DNA of 64,000 nucleotides, taken from positions 372,001-436,000 of the forward strand of contig NW_024881841.1 in NCBI RefSeq assembly GCF_019059575.1. Direction: 5' to 3'. Positions 52,138 to 64,000 of the stretch are shown one piece after another (within the stretch, counting starts at the first letter, position 1; each line of letters starts with the position of its first letter). The notes beneath the pieces were generated by a model, which had not been told where the DNA came from, made no database searches, and saw nothing but the letters and a program-made list of their open reading frames with translations. This DNA is from Amphibalanus amphitrite (Eukaryota; Arthropoda; Thecostraca; Balanomorpha; Balanidae). Position numbers and translations under genes: made by a program.

Positions 52138-52465
52138 TGTCCACAGAGGGTTCTCCGGCGCCCACAGCGGAATTCTGTCGAGTCTCTGGCGCCCACAGCG
52201 GGTCCTCCGGCGCCCACAGCGTCCACAGAGGGCCTCCGGCGCCCACAGCAGCTACCGTCCAGCCCGTAACGAGGCGGCCCCCCACGGCGGCGCCCCCCGC
52301 TGTCAGCGTGCCGCAGCGGCGCGTCAGGGGCCGGCGAAACTGGCGCAGACGGCAACCGTGTGACATGTGCTAACCGGGCGCGCAGGCAGACAATGCGGCG
52401 CCCGGCCGGCGGTCCGGCGGCGACCCCCGGCGACCCTCCGGCGACCCCCCGGCGACCCCCGTGCC
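52138..52465 (+). repeat. Two small GC-rich minisatellites
   Basis: 52150-52255 holds five copies of ccggcgcccacagcg with variable spacers. 52415-52465 holds four copies of a 11-12 bp cggcgacccc unit. They are separated by unique GC-rich DNA. Confidence 0.7.
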
Positions 52466-52864
52466 GTCCGGTCGCCGGACACCTTTGTGGCGGTCGGCGA
52501 TCCATCAGAGACGCCGGCCGATGGTCACGACGCGCCGGATTAATTCACGACCAATTTAGAAATTAATAACGGCCCAATTTCGATCCATCACGGCTGGCAG
52601 CACAATTGGATCGATCATTGGGTGCATTCGGCACGCTATGACGTCAGCAGCGGAGCAGCGGGGACCACCGGCGCTCCTCAGGACGCGGAGAGGGAGCGGG
52701 GAGAGGGACGGGTCCGGCTGGTGGCCACCCTTCATCTGCAGGCCACCGCTGTTTCCAATAACAACTTACCACTAAACGGGGGTCTTCCGCCGAAAAAGTG
52801 CTCAGATAACATTTACGAAATTATTGGAATGAAATGCATCTTTGCTCAATCGTGATCTCTGCTA

Positions 52865-52902
52865 TGCTCCCAGATGTGCACTCGTGTGCACATCTGGGAG
52901 CA
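52865..52902. repeat. 17-bp perfect hairpin with TCGT loop
   Basis: The arm tgctcccagatgtgcac (52865-52881) pairs exactly with 52886-52902. The surrounding DNA is AT-rich and has no gene. Confidence 0.85.
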
Positions 52903-55900
52903 AACTATAAACGATGTATAAATAACTAGCAAACCGGACATTGTCCTGAAACGTTCACAAAACAGTGTCATTATGCACATCTTTCAACTTCTTTTGCAGC
53001 TTTCAACTTCTTTTGCAGAAACGTAGCATGGTAAAACGGTGCGTTGTCTTTATCTAATGGCGATTTAGCGATTTCTTATTCTACGAAGTTTATTGCTGCA
53101 AATATAAGGAAAAACAAAAGCAAAACTAGCGGTGTGTCGGCAAGTCTTGTATCTGGCTATTGCGATGCATAATCCATATGAAAATACCTGAAAATGCAAA
53201 GCTTTGTCATTTGAACGCATCTATGTTTTCTTAAATGATCCGAGAGCATTCCATGAAAAACAAGAACTGGTATCATTATTGCTTGTCGAAAATTGTTCTT
53301 CAATAACCAGTCGAATATTTGTGTAATTCGATACAGCATAACCGGTTCCCAAACGTCAAGAGTTGTCTCTCTGCGTATGTAAGCCTCGAAATCACCTCCA
53401 ATTGTTCTGCAGTGCCTATGACGCATCACCAGAGCTCGAGAAGCTGGTCAAATTATGGCCCATGCCGCGGCGCAGTGCTTTCCACACAGCTCTCCCACAA
53501 CAAAAGCCGCTCCAAGACAGACGTGCTCTCGACAGCGCGCACGTACAATTATGCCATTATTTATTTCTCGATTGCTCCAGATCACACAAAAAGCCGCGTG
53601 GGCGCTGGCTGGTCGTCGTGGCCGGCCGGTGACCGGAGTGACCCCGAGCCAGCACCACCTGAGTGAGGGAGGCCAGAGCCGAGGGATGGTTTTCTCCCTC
53701 TGCTCTGCCCGCCGCGCGCTTTGGTCTTCCAGACGTCAGTTTCTTCCGAGAGCTCCGTGTGGAGAAACCCACTACACGAATGCTTCGATTCAATACGACC
53801 AATAAATCACATTACGGCGTCAGAGGTTAATGACACGAAAAACTCGGCCCTCGAAACTAATGGCCGCCCTGAGAGGAAGAATGGCATTCTGCCAGTGACC
53901 TGTGGGTGGCGTGGTGCCGTGCCTCGAGACGCGGGTATTTCACCGTGCTAGTCCGGCGTAACTTGAGATTCAGCTGGACGACGTGATTGGATGCGAACTG
54001 ATCAAAGGCAGTAATATTCTGCAAAGATGAGAAGGGCATAAGCGTTTCAGTTATTTGCGGGTTCGAAAAAATAGTTATTTGAAACACACTCAAAGCGATA
54101 CCTCAAGTGATTTTCGTGCAAGACTCCCTAACAACGTTCCATGAAACATCATGAAAGCCAAAGCTGATTTTGTTCCCTTTTATGCATTATTTGTTTTATG
54201 GCAATGGCATGGACCCGACGCGTTCTGTGAGATGACGACACAGAGAATATCACATGACGTTTTTTAAGGACCATACGCATGCGGTTGTATACTCCTGAAT
54301 CACCCGGATCATATGATGCGCGCTCTGTCCGTTCTTCTCAACAGCTCAACGAATCAGGCTTAGGTCTTTCCTAATCTCCATAAAAGTCGGAGCGACGGTG
54401 CGGGAGCGGGCAGCGGCGGCGCGTGCTGGGTGACCTCGGCTGACCTGTGACCCGCCGCGGCTCGGTGGGCCGCCCAGCCACCGTCAGTCGCCCCGGGTCG
54501 GCTCCTGTGAACCCGGCCGAAACCGGAGCTTATAACGGCGGCTGCCGGCCGACTGAATGGAAACATCCCGGGAATCCGCAGCTTAACACCAGCTAATGAG
54601 CAACCGATGGCCGCGCGACACTGGCGCCGGAATGTCCCAGTCATGGCGATCGGCGGCGGCAGTCGGCTGAGGGCCGATCACAGAGGCGCTGTGAGCCAGC
54701 ACCTGCAGGTGGGACTGAGGGACTGCAGGTGCTTCCACGATGTGTTGTGATCCTCCACAGCAGGCTGTGAGCCGCCACAGTGAACATTGTCTTATTTTAT
54801 GGTTAAAAGCAAACGGCACTCTTGGCAAGACGCGACCGGCAGACCGTCTTGAAATGTAAAGGATGGTTGTAAACGTCCCTCATGACAATGAACTTGACGT
54901 TTGCACAAACTAGAATTATAAGTCGCCCATTTGACATGCGCACCTCATGAACCGAACCCGCCTAATGAATCATATTTTGTACTGTACTTAAAGACATCAC
55001 AATAAGCAAATGTGTATTAGATGTTTCCAAACGCCCTGAAAGTGGAATGCTTGATTAAGATCGGCTTAATCATTTAGTAAAATTTATTTGCTTATATGAT
55101 ATTGCATTGAAAAGGAAGTTAAATGATCATAAACGCTAATGACATTACACTAAATCTTGCGGCGCTTGAGTCATGAATAGCATCAAAGCGAAAAACCATG
55201 AAGGTTCCCAGACTCACGCCGAGAAGCAGCACCTGCCTCTGATCGGCGGCACAGGAAACACATGAGAAGCGCCGACCGACCGCCTAACACCCCACACTAG
55301 CGGTTCCCCGCCGCATTCCCTGGGATAGCTGTGCGTTTTACAGCAGGTGCTCGTCAAATGAGGCACCGCTAGCATCCTTATCGCAAGTAGGTCACTGAAT
55401 ATCGGCATAGATCACCGCTATGAATGCTAGGGTTTTCATGAGGAAAATTTATGTAATTAGCTGATAAAACTCCCAGTGACGACAATTACGAAGACGGAAA
55501 ATCAGAGTTATTCATTACCGCTAAGCACCAATTGTTTTTGTTCAGGATATCCTGATATTGACTGTGCGGCATTGAGTGACGTGCTCCCTCAGCCGCTTAT
55601 CTTGTCCTCCGTTCCATTGCGGTAATAAGTGTGACTTAGCCTCTTACATATGACGTGTGCGCACAAATAATTCAGAGATGCACAAGACTTTGGCAAAATT
55701 GGGTTATTCGGCCTAGAATAGGAATGGGTCAGACCATCTAATCATCACCAGTCCCGTTCGAACAGATTTGCGAGCTGGGTCCCATCCCATACCCGCCAGT
55801 GCGTTGTACCGGCCGAGCGGGCGAGCTCGCAGCCTATAATACCAGCTGGCCAACTCCAATTTCAGCAGTTGGCTATTTCTCACAGATGGCTTGTCTATAA

Positions 55901-56220
55901 TCAAATTAGCATTATGTGCGCGGTGAGCGACCTTTGGTGGGAACGGGGGCGGGGCGGACGGGCCTGGCCGCGCTCTGTTCCCAGGCTGGCTGGCCACTTT
56001 GGTCCGGTCACCGCAGCATGGGTCACAGACCGACTGCTGTGGGGGAAGGGGAGGGGAGGCTCAGCTCAGGTCACCAGTGTGGGCCGCATGCTGGGCATTG
56101 GGAAGGAACCTCAGTGTCGTGTCGATATTGCTGGTCACAAAATAAGGTGTGAGCGGTGAGATGGTCATGTGCGGGGTTTTCGCTAGCGACCAATCTCAGT
56201 CGCTATGTTAAACTATTTCA
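52903..56220. other. Non-coding DNA
   Basis: Contains an exact tandem duplication of ctttcaacttcttttgcag (about 52982-53019) and an agcacctgcaggt...ctgcaggtgct inverted pair near 54700-54731. GC-rich patches at 54400-54560 and 55920-56090. No supported gene. Confidence 0.4.
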
Positions 56221-56224
56221 TTAA

Positions 56225-57398
56225 CCCGCGCATGACTGGGGGCTCTACAGAGCCCCCTCCCGTTTTTCAGCAATATTTTCTAAACCGTTTGAGGGATCAA
56301 CACGAAACTTGCGGTACCTTCAGAGGCATCAATTTGACACCTTGTGTTAAAATTTCAATTTTCTAGCTACCATAGTTTGGCCGATAATGACGCTAGAGTG
56401 ACGTCATGTCGGCCGATTTTCCTGCAAAATATTGAAATACGGCAAACGTTCTCAAGAGCTCAGTTGTAAAGCTAGATCCGTTTTCTTTGCATGAGTGGAC
56501 TACAAATACACGTAGCTTTCAAACTGCTATCTCGAATTTTCGAAATTTTGAAAATTTTGAAAAATATGTATTTACAATTACAAAATTATATGTTTTGATT
56601 TTTTGCAAAACGCTTTTGTCTTTTCGCAAAAACCGGAATATCTGTGATAGAACACACACTGATGAACTACCTTTGCAAGTTTTAGCCCAATATCTTCAAA
56701 AATAGCCAAGTTATTCGCATTATTGTCAAAATTTTACAATTTTATGTTTTTTCAAATCCATTTTCAGTACGTTTTTGACGTCGTACAGCAACATAAATGG
56801 CACCATCGTGTTCCTGAGCTCAAACTGCATCTGATAGGCACCTTTTTTGTTGAAAGATTTCATTTTCAAAATTTGACCTTTTCTGACCTGAAAGTGACCT
56901 GACCTCCGGTAAATTCAGCTGACAATGACCTCAAATGACACAGACGACACTATTTTCGAAATCTACGAGTAAAATGGACCATAAAACATGCGTCACGTGA
57001 CCGATAAAAGATTTACAATTTTCGTGACCTAGGATGACCTGGCCCTGACCTTAAAAATTCGAAGTAAAAGTTCGGTACCCTCAGGGTATCTAAGGCATCC
57101 TTCAAGGAGTGCGTAAACCAAAAATGAGCCTGATCGGACCGGCGGTCCGGTGGTCAGAGCCTAAATTGTGAGCTAGCAAAAATGTCGATAATTTTTACTT
57201 TGACCTGACCTGTGACGTCATCGGTGACCTCGAGGTCAATGAAAATAGGTTTCGCTCGACAGTTTTTCAAGGGCTATCAGACGCCGTTTGAATTTTTACG
57301 ATCGGCTCAGTAGTTTCTGAGATAGGAGGGGGGCTCTGGAGAGCCCCCCTCCCCCCCCAGTCACTCGCGTTATGGAAAATACCCCAGTCATGCGCGGG
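56225..57398. mobile_element. piggyBac-like non-autonomous TTAA element D
   Basis: TTAA at 56221-56224 and 57399-57402. The TIR CCCGCGCATGACTGGGG is perfect over 17 bp. A degenerate second copy (ccccagtcactcgcgttatgg) lies about 40 bp inside the right end. Ggctctacagagccccc-type hairpins lie at both ends. Its core parallels element C (acatcaatttgacac-like block, gtgacgtcatgtcggccgattttc, final cgccgtttgaattttt...gagataggag). At 1174 bp it has no transposase frame. Confidence 0.9.
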
Positions 57399-57402
57399 TT
57401 AA

Positions 57403-59350
57403 GTGATCTTATTAGCCAATCTTGTAGTCTTTTCTCGTCCTTTTGTCAAATTACACAAGCCTGCTTTCCCATGCCTACCTATCAAAAACAAAGCTGCTCA
57501 ACATCTGTTCAGCTTTTATTATCATCGTTAATTTATTGTTTACCAGGCTTGCCTCAGAACTTATGGGCTATCGAAAAATCCGATACGTCATACGTGGATG
57601 TGAATCCGGTGCGTGGAAGACTCCGAACGGGGAACAGATCTGACCAATGACCAGTCAAAAGACGTTTTTAGCTCATCAGCGCGAGCTCAGGCTTAAAACT
57701 ATACACTGGCACTGAGCCCTACAGAGACCCAAAAAGTTGGAACGATTGAGAAACTTTTCAGTCGCACCAAACGATTCACAGGAAGATCATACTAATAACG
57801 GTCCTTGTAATCCAGAATTAGTGGTTACCTGTCTCGGAAGTGCGATTTAATTGCTTGGGAGCGTATAGCCGATAGGTATACCGATTTCGGACTGTATTGG
57901 ACCGTGTGCGCCCCGCGGGCAGGCAGCGGCCCTTCACAGGGTGCGGGCCCGCCGGTGGTCGGCCCAGAGCTGAGCACAACAGCACCGAACAGCGATTAAA
58001 CTATCACACCGACCATTAATAATTCCCTCTGCCTCCGATCACAATCTCATGATAATTAGTGTCCTGGCAGAAAATGGGAATTATCACCATTATTGGCATC
58101 GTTAAAGGGCGGAAACTGGAACAATTTGTAATTTATGTTGAGATCGTGCTAAAGCGGACGTTTACAATCGCATTCCAGCTTTGTGGATGGTCATGGTTGC
58201 GGCATAAAACATGAAATAACAAGGTACCACGTTAATAGTTCCTGTTGATTGGTGACCTCCAGATCCAGGCCATACCAAACATGATAAACTTAAACAAATG
58301 CCACTTCTAAATGCTATTATGTTGAGACGGATGTAAACTACAAAGCAGCCCTGTCACATGCTTTTTTTTGTATGTGGGAACATCAAATGCGAATCTCAGC
58401 ATCGCCAGTGTGGATTTCTTCGGACACATTAGCATGGCCGTGATTCAGACCATTGGATCCAATAAGTGTCACATGAACATTTGAAACCTCATTTGATTCG
58501 AATATGTGCCGCTCACCAGCAGGCGTTTGCTCGCCATCACTAATATGATTTTCGAGCACCAGTTCAGTCAATTTGCATACCTTTCCGCTCTCGGTTCGGA
58601 ATGAGACAAGGAAGTGGCGGGTCAAACGCGACCCTTGTTAACCCAGCTGAGGGCGTCGGTAGCAGCGGGCTGACCCCAGCACCCCCGGACGACCCCTTGA
58701 CACGGCACGTGGGCCGGCGACCCCGGCGGGGCGCCTCCTTCCTATCCGCGCTGGAGGCGGCCGGGCGGCACCGGCGCACCGCGCGCGGCCCAGAAAGGGT
58801 CGCTCTGTTTTGTCCAGGGGTCAGCGCCTTCCTGCCGAGGGGGTCAGCCGGCCTCTATAATTAACAGCTGATCAGTGGGGTGGCGCGCGCTGCTGACCCG
58901 CGATGACCCCAGATGCACCGCTGGCGGCGCCGCCACGCCGCGGGGGTCACCTGTTGAAAGCGGCCGATGTGGCAGCCGATACTGTGGCGCACCAGAGGCC
59001 TGAAGTGGCGCGCTGCGCTGGTGGTCGGCCTAGCTGGCTGCCAGCGCGGCGCGGGAGGGGCACTTGCTTCACTCTTTCTTACCACCCCTGCCGACTACCT
59101 CACGCCATGGAAAGCTCTGGCGTGCTGCGTTCGGACGGCTGAGAACATCGAGTTCTGGACCATTCAAACCTGGCAATCTCGATTCTTGTCCAAAATTATT
59201 TCCCAAGTTTCCCTTCTTTATTATATTTTGCTCTGGCTGGCATGCATATTCAAACAATGCTTCATTCGAACGTTCAATTTACCTACACTCCACAGTCCAC
59301 AGTGACTCTCGGGCGAATATATTACTTCATCTAAGCGTGCGGTACTTCAT
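57403..59350. other. Non-coding DNA
   Basis: AT-rich with homeodomain-like TAAT words around 58010-58140 and a GC-rich patch at 58600-59060. No protein domain recognised. Confidence 0.35.
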
Positions 59351-59439
59351 TTGTCAGCCTATGACCTAGTCGTCGTCCCTCGTCCGTCTATCTCCGTCCA
59401 TGGGTTTGTCGGTCTATTTGCTATCATTAAAGACCGAAG

Positions 59440-59885
<446 letters not shown>

Positions 59886-60585
59886 CTCCTCCTGACCGGT
59901 CGGCGGCCTCCCATCTGCTGTGCTTCGCCAGCTGACGCGGACAGATTCCTCGGGCCGCGTCTTTACTGTGTCACGGGCCGACCTGAATGACACAGACGGA
60001 AGAGTCGCGGCCGCCATTGGGACACCAGAGCCAGTCTGGCCCGGTAGTCGGTACACCAGAGCTAGAGCGAGCTATCGCTTCCACGAAGTAAGCCATCGGT
60101 ACCACAGAGCGAGCTGAGTGCCCCGAGAGCCTGCTTGTGGTTGGCACCTCACGGGGTGAACTCCTGATCGTCAGGGAGCACTGCATTCTAAACTTTTTTA
60201 TCCCAGCAGCTGCCGCGACGAAGCTGCTAGACGACCACTTGTGCCTTGTGCTGATATTTAGCTTGCACTTCCAGCACTCCACTGGGTTTGTGTGTGTGAT
60301 GTGTGTGTGTGTTTCTTTTTAAATAGCATCCGCTCATTACTACATAGTACCTACATACAATTCGGCAAGGCAAAGTCAGATACAAAATTTCAAGTTTCAA
60401 CTGCACTTCACGCTTTGCTATTGTTTAGCGAATCTCTCCGGTTTCGTGCTGAATTAGGATAAGTCATTACATTTTCATCCATGTCATGTGGGCCTGCTGT
60501 GAGCGTTTGTTTATTGTTTGTCTGGCACCTGTGTTTCACGTCCCGCTGAGGTATTGTTTCCGTTCTCAGAAGCCTTGTTTCTGCT
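59886..60585. other. Non-coding DNA
   Basis: No supported gene. A short (gt)n run near 60288-60312. Confidence 0.4.
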
Positions 60586-60593
60586 GTCTCAGT

Positions 60594-62607
60594 CACTGGC
60601 GGTCGCAGCCGCTAGCAAAAGGGGGGGCCAAAGTCACACTCGCGGGACATAACATTTATCCGTCACCGGGGGGGGGGGGGTGATCGGCTAATTTTTTACG
60701 TCCACGAGGTGCCGCGCAGTTGGCATTACTTCATCTTCTGATTCTTGCGTGAAATCTTTAAGCTCAATTTAAGGCAAAATCACCAGTTCCATTTCCCGTC
60801 CCACGGTGCTTCCACCGGTCGGCCCACTGCACCATGACGACGGATCGGTGTAGCATAGGTATACTGGAAGGTCAGGCACGCGGATTCATGACCTTACCAC
60901 TATAAAACAATTCGGAAAAGTATAGATACCTCTTGCTTTGAACAAGCATGGGAAACCCAGAGAGCATTTTCAGACTATGGCATTTACCCATATGGGTAAC
61001 ATATCTAGTTGTGTGGCGGCGGGAGAGAGTAGGTACACCGACCTCTGGAGAGTGGAGACCCCCCACAGGTTCCGAGCTTTCAAAATTGGCATCTGAGTGC
61101 CGCGCGCGACTCCTGCGGGGCTTCGCAACGGCTCTATTGGGGCTCACTCAACCTGCCTAGTCTTACTGCTAAAAAGACTGGCCCTGAACCCTAAGGAATT
61201 CATCAGTCTCTGCCAGCCCCAGGACCCACACCGGCTCATGGGGTCCCGACGTCGAAATATGAGGGAATCTGCGCGGGACCATCAGGACGTAAAGTAATCT
61301 CGATCAGGACCAACGTAAGGCTGTGCCGGAAACTGCGTGAGCCCTCTGATCTTCAGAAACCCACCCATGTATGTTTTCACGTAGAGGCCAGTTTAGGGCC
61401 CTCAGAGACCAGTACAGGGCCTGCAAACTACAAAGGCCAGTAGTTTGAGACAATCAGTGACCGAGTTGGGCTCTCAGAGGCTAATGTGGGTCATTACAGG
61501 CCAACATGGGCCCTCAGAGGTCAGCGTGGGGCCCTAAAAGACCGGCATGAGCCGTCGTTGGACCCCAGAGGCCAGCAGAGGGCCCTCAAAGGCCAAGATG
61601 GGCCCTCCTCAGAGGCCAATGCAGGCCCTTAGAGGCCGGCATCGGGTCTTCAGCAGCCAGTGCGGGGCCCTCATTGGCACCTAAAGATTCGTCTTGGGAC
61701 ACCACAGACAGAAATAAGGCCACCAGAGACCGGTGTGAGACCATCAGACGCCGGTTGGGACCCCTGAGGCCGGTTAGGGGCCTCATAGGCCAGATGTGGA
61801 GTCTCAGAGGTTGATGTAGGCTCTTAGCGGTCAACGTGGGCGCTTGACCGCCACTGAAGTTCCCTCAGAGGTCAGTGTAGGGCGCTCAAAGACCGGTGTG
61901 GGAGCTATATTAATAGCTGGGCGTGGGTTTTTTGAGCCTCGTGACGATCGAGGGCCCCATACACCTATATGGGGGCCCATTGGTTGTTTGAGGGGGGAAA
62001 TGATATGATGGCCCCCTTTATTGACCTTTGGGGGGGCATGGCCCTGATGCCCCCCCCCCCCGCGACCGCCACTGTGTACACATTACACACATGCCCCTGA
62101 GATTACATACTAGCTCATGCAAACTCTATGCAGGCCCCGGAGTTCCCACGCTAATCCTTAAGAAACCAAGCCGGCATACGGCGTCACCACCGGGCTTCTG
62201 AGGTGCACAGCACCAACCCATGAGGTCTTACTTTAGTGTCTTAGAGCCAATCTCCTTTAGCAGGGCCCACCCACCACTGCCGAAGCGGGTCTCATTCCAG
62301 CCATTGCTGGGCCTACGAGAGCCTCAATTAAACCCACGCTGATATTCCATATAAGATCCGGCCATACTCGTGAACCGGTGCCAGCGACGCTGACCGCCAA
62401 ATTGACAGAATGCGAAACTGAGCCCACTCATGAGTGAAATTTACGTCCTTTGATGGCGCAAGAAAGAAAATGAAACATACGAAAAGCTTTTTTAGGACTT
62501 TTGTTCGATCTGAAAGGTGGGGCCAAAAGATAGTATGGCCCCACCTTTCAGCACCAAAGGGGGGGCCATGGCCCCCGTGCCCCCCCCCCCCCCTGGGACC
62601 GCCAGTG
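60594..62607. mobile_element. hAT-like element 3b, uninterrupted sister copy
   Basis: The 8-bp TSD GTCTCAGT occurs at 60586-60593 and 62608-62615. The left TIR is CACTGGCGGTCGCAG; the right, read inward, is CACTGGCGGTCCCAG. The 2014-bp element aligns throughout with 27252-35818 in the same orientation, but lacks the TTAA element and the LTR element, leaving single intact target sites at about 60766-60772 and 61390-61398. It contains the same array (61391-61900) and the same internal terminus-like gcgaccgccactg (62062-62074). It has no transposase and is non-autonomous. Confidence 0.9.
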
Positions 62608-62699
62608 GTCTCAGTGTCACTGATGGCCCCGTTCTGCCTGTTCTGTCAGTGTTACCTGGTAGAGCTCAGCAGCAGTCCGATGTTTGTACTGATGCTGCC

Positions 62700-63300
62700 A
62701 GCTGAGGTCGGTCTGATGTTGGTCTGAAGTCGATCTGAGGTCGGTTTGAGGTCGCTCTGAGTCAGTCTGAGGTCAGCCCGGGTCAGACTAAGGTCAGTCT
62801 GAGGTCAGTCTGTGGTCAGTTTGAGGTCGTCTGCTGTCAGTCTAAGGTGGTCGCTCTGATGTCTGAAATCGCTCTGAGATCGGTTAGAAATCGGTCGTTT
62901 GAGATCAGTTGGTCGTTCCAAGCCTGCGAGGTCAGTCTGAGGTCGCCTGTGATCGCTTTTGCTTCTGAACTTCTGAGGTCAGTCTGAGGTATAGCTCTTG
63001 GTGCTGAGTCCAGCCTGACGTAGCTCCGAAATCTGAGGTCAGCCTAAGGTCAATCTGAGGTCAGTCTGATATCAGTCTGATGCCGGTCTGAGATAAATCT
63101 AAGGTCAGTGTAAGGTCAGTCTGAAATGGCTGATGTCGCACTGAGGTCTAAGGTGCAGTTTGAAATCAGCCTCAGGTTTGTGTGGGGTTAGTCTGAGGCT
63201 AGTGAGGTCAGTCTTAGGTCGCTCTGGTCTGAGATCGCTCTAAAGTATCAGTCGAGACTCAAATCACTGTCGCTTTGAGGTCGGTCTGAAGTCGCTCTAT
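62700..63300 (+). repeat. ~11-bp 'tctgaggtcag' minisatellite
   Basis: About 45 units, many drifted, of tctgaggtcag/gtctgaggtcg. The exact AGGTCA hexamer recurs many times in the same orientation. The array begins about 85 bp after the target duplication of hAT-like element 3b. Confidence 0.85.
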
Positions 63301-64000
63301 CTTCTGAGGCAGGTCTGGCGTACCCTCGTACCCGTTCACCTCCCTCTGACACTCACCCGCCACCAGCGCGCCGCCGCCGCTCTGAGTAGGTACCCGCCGA
63401 CCACCGGCGGTGCTCCCCTGGGGGCCGAGTCGCCGCTCCAACCACTCAGCCCGCCACCGACGCCGGCTAATGAGACGCTTTCATTATTAAGCGCCCGCCG
63501 CGCATTTTTAACTGCTGATTGCTGGTAAATTTTTGATGCGCATAAGGGTGCTGGCGGTCCGCTTCAGCCCCCATCAATTGTTTCGCAGGCAGATGACAAG
63601 GAGTGGGTCGTGTCGCGGTGAAAGTAGATGACAAAAAAATGCATACTCAGCGGTTCTGCAGTTAATCCAATGAACTACACACCGGATGGGACGACTTTGA
63701 AGTGCGCTGCGAATAATGCAGCCTTTAGTGCTCTTCCGATATACGGACAAACACTAAGGTGACTTGAAACTATTTGAAGAGCCGCCACGTGCTAAAATGT
63801 AATCCAACCCAATAATAGTTACAAATGCATTCCACGAGATACTAGTCATGTAGCACATTATTTCATGCTTTAATTTCAGGTGTTTGAAGACTGTGTGTGT
63901 TTGCCGCCGGAGACTGGCCGGCAGCGGGTCTGTGGAGCGGTCACTGACCAGACCTCGCCCGAGGCCCGAGCGTCCGGCAGCCGGCGACAGATGGCAGAAA
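63301..64000. other. Non-coding DNA to window end
   Basis: GC-rich at 63300-63470 then mixed. No gene recognised; any feature running past the end cannot be judged. Confidence 0.35.

Overview
This window looks like nuclear DNA of an invertebrate animal, most likely an arthropod. The support is modest: intron-less TE coding remnants typical of metazoans, a degenerate TTAGG-like stretch near 25.03-25.07 kb, and a decayed segment that resembles the AF4/FMR2 (lilliputian) family. I recognise no intact host protein-coding gene, rRNA or tRNA. It is a graveyard of transposable elements set in AT-rich and GC-rich non-coding DNA. Many element boundaries could be fixed to the base by pairing terminal inverted repeats (TIRs) with target-site duplications (TSDs).

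The only long intact reading frame is a Ty3/gypsy-type Gag-Pol of 1441 aa (29880-34205). It lies in a complete LTR retrotransposon (29136-34569) with two 230-bp LTRs that read as identical, a tRNA-Ser(GCU)-like primer site, a purine tract and a TTAGG target duplication. Six non-autonomous hAT-like elements have exact 8-bp TSDs: 5564-7163, 7265-7413, 16978-21957, 27252-35818, 46149-46994 and 60594-62607. Four piggyBac-like elements have exact TTAA duplications and 16-17 bp TIRs: 4006-4997, 27445-28479, 43872-45050 and 56225-57398. There is a Mutator-like element with long TIRs and a 10-bp TSD (10664-12667) nested in a foldback element (10633-13640), and a Tc1/mariner-like element with TA (13728-14732). 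Decayed LINE pieces occur at about 7.5-7.7, 9.06-9.92 and 23.5-24.6 kb.

Layout: 0-5 kb, non-coding DNA, a GC minisatellite, a striking palindrome cluster and TTAA elements rich in AGGTCA hexamers. 5-15 kb, hAT-like, LINE, Mutator-like, foldback and mariner-like elements. 15-22 kb, a CT microsatellite and a 5-kb hAT-like element filled with two satellite arrays. 22-27 kb, decayed coding relics and AT-rich DNA. 27-36 kb, a hAT-like element containing both a TTAA element and the gypsy element. 36-60 kb, mostly unannotated DNA with GC-rich islands, microsatellites and three more elements. 60-62.6 kb, a second copy of the 27-kb hAT-like element without the two insertions, so it preserves both empty sites. 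62.7-63.3 kb, a minisatellite built on the AGGTCA hexamer.

The most interesting pattern is modular. TTAA elements with different TIRs share related internal cores, and one of these cores also sits in a foldback element. One ~30-bp satellite family is carried inside hAT-like elements with different termini. No transposase gene for any DNA element is visible, so all would depend on enzymes encoded elsewhere.
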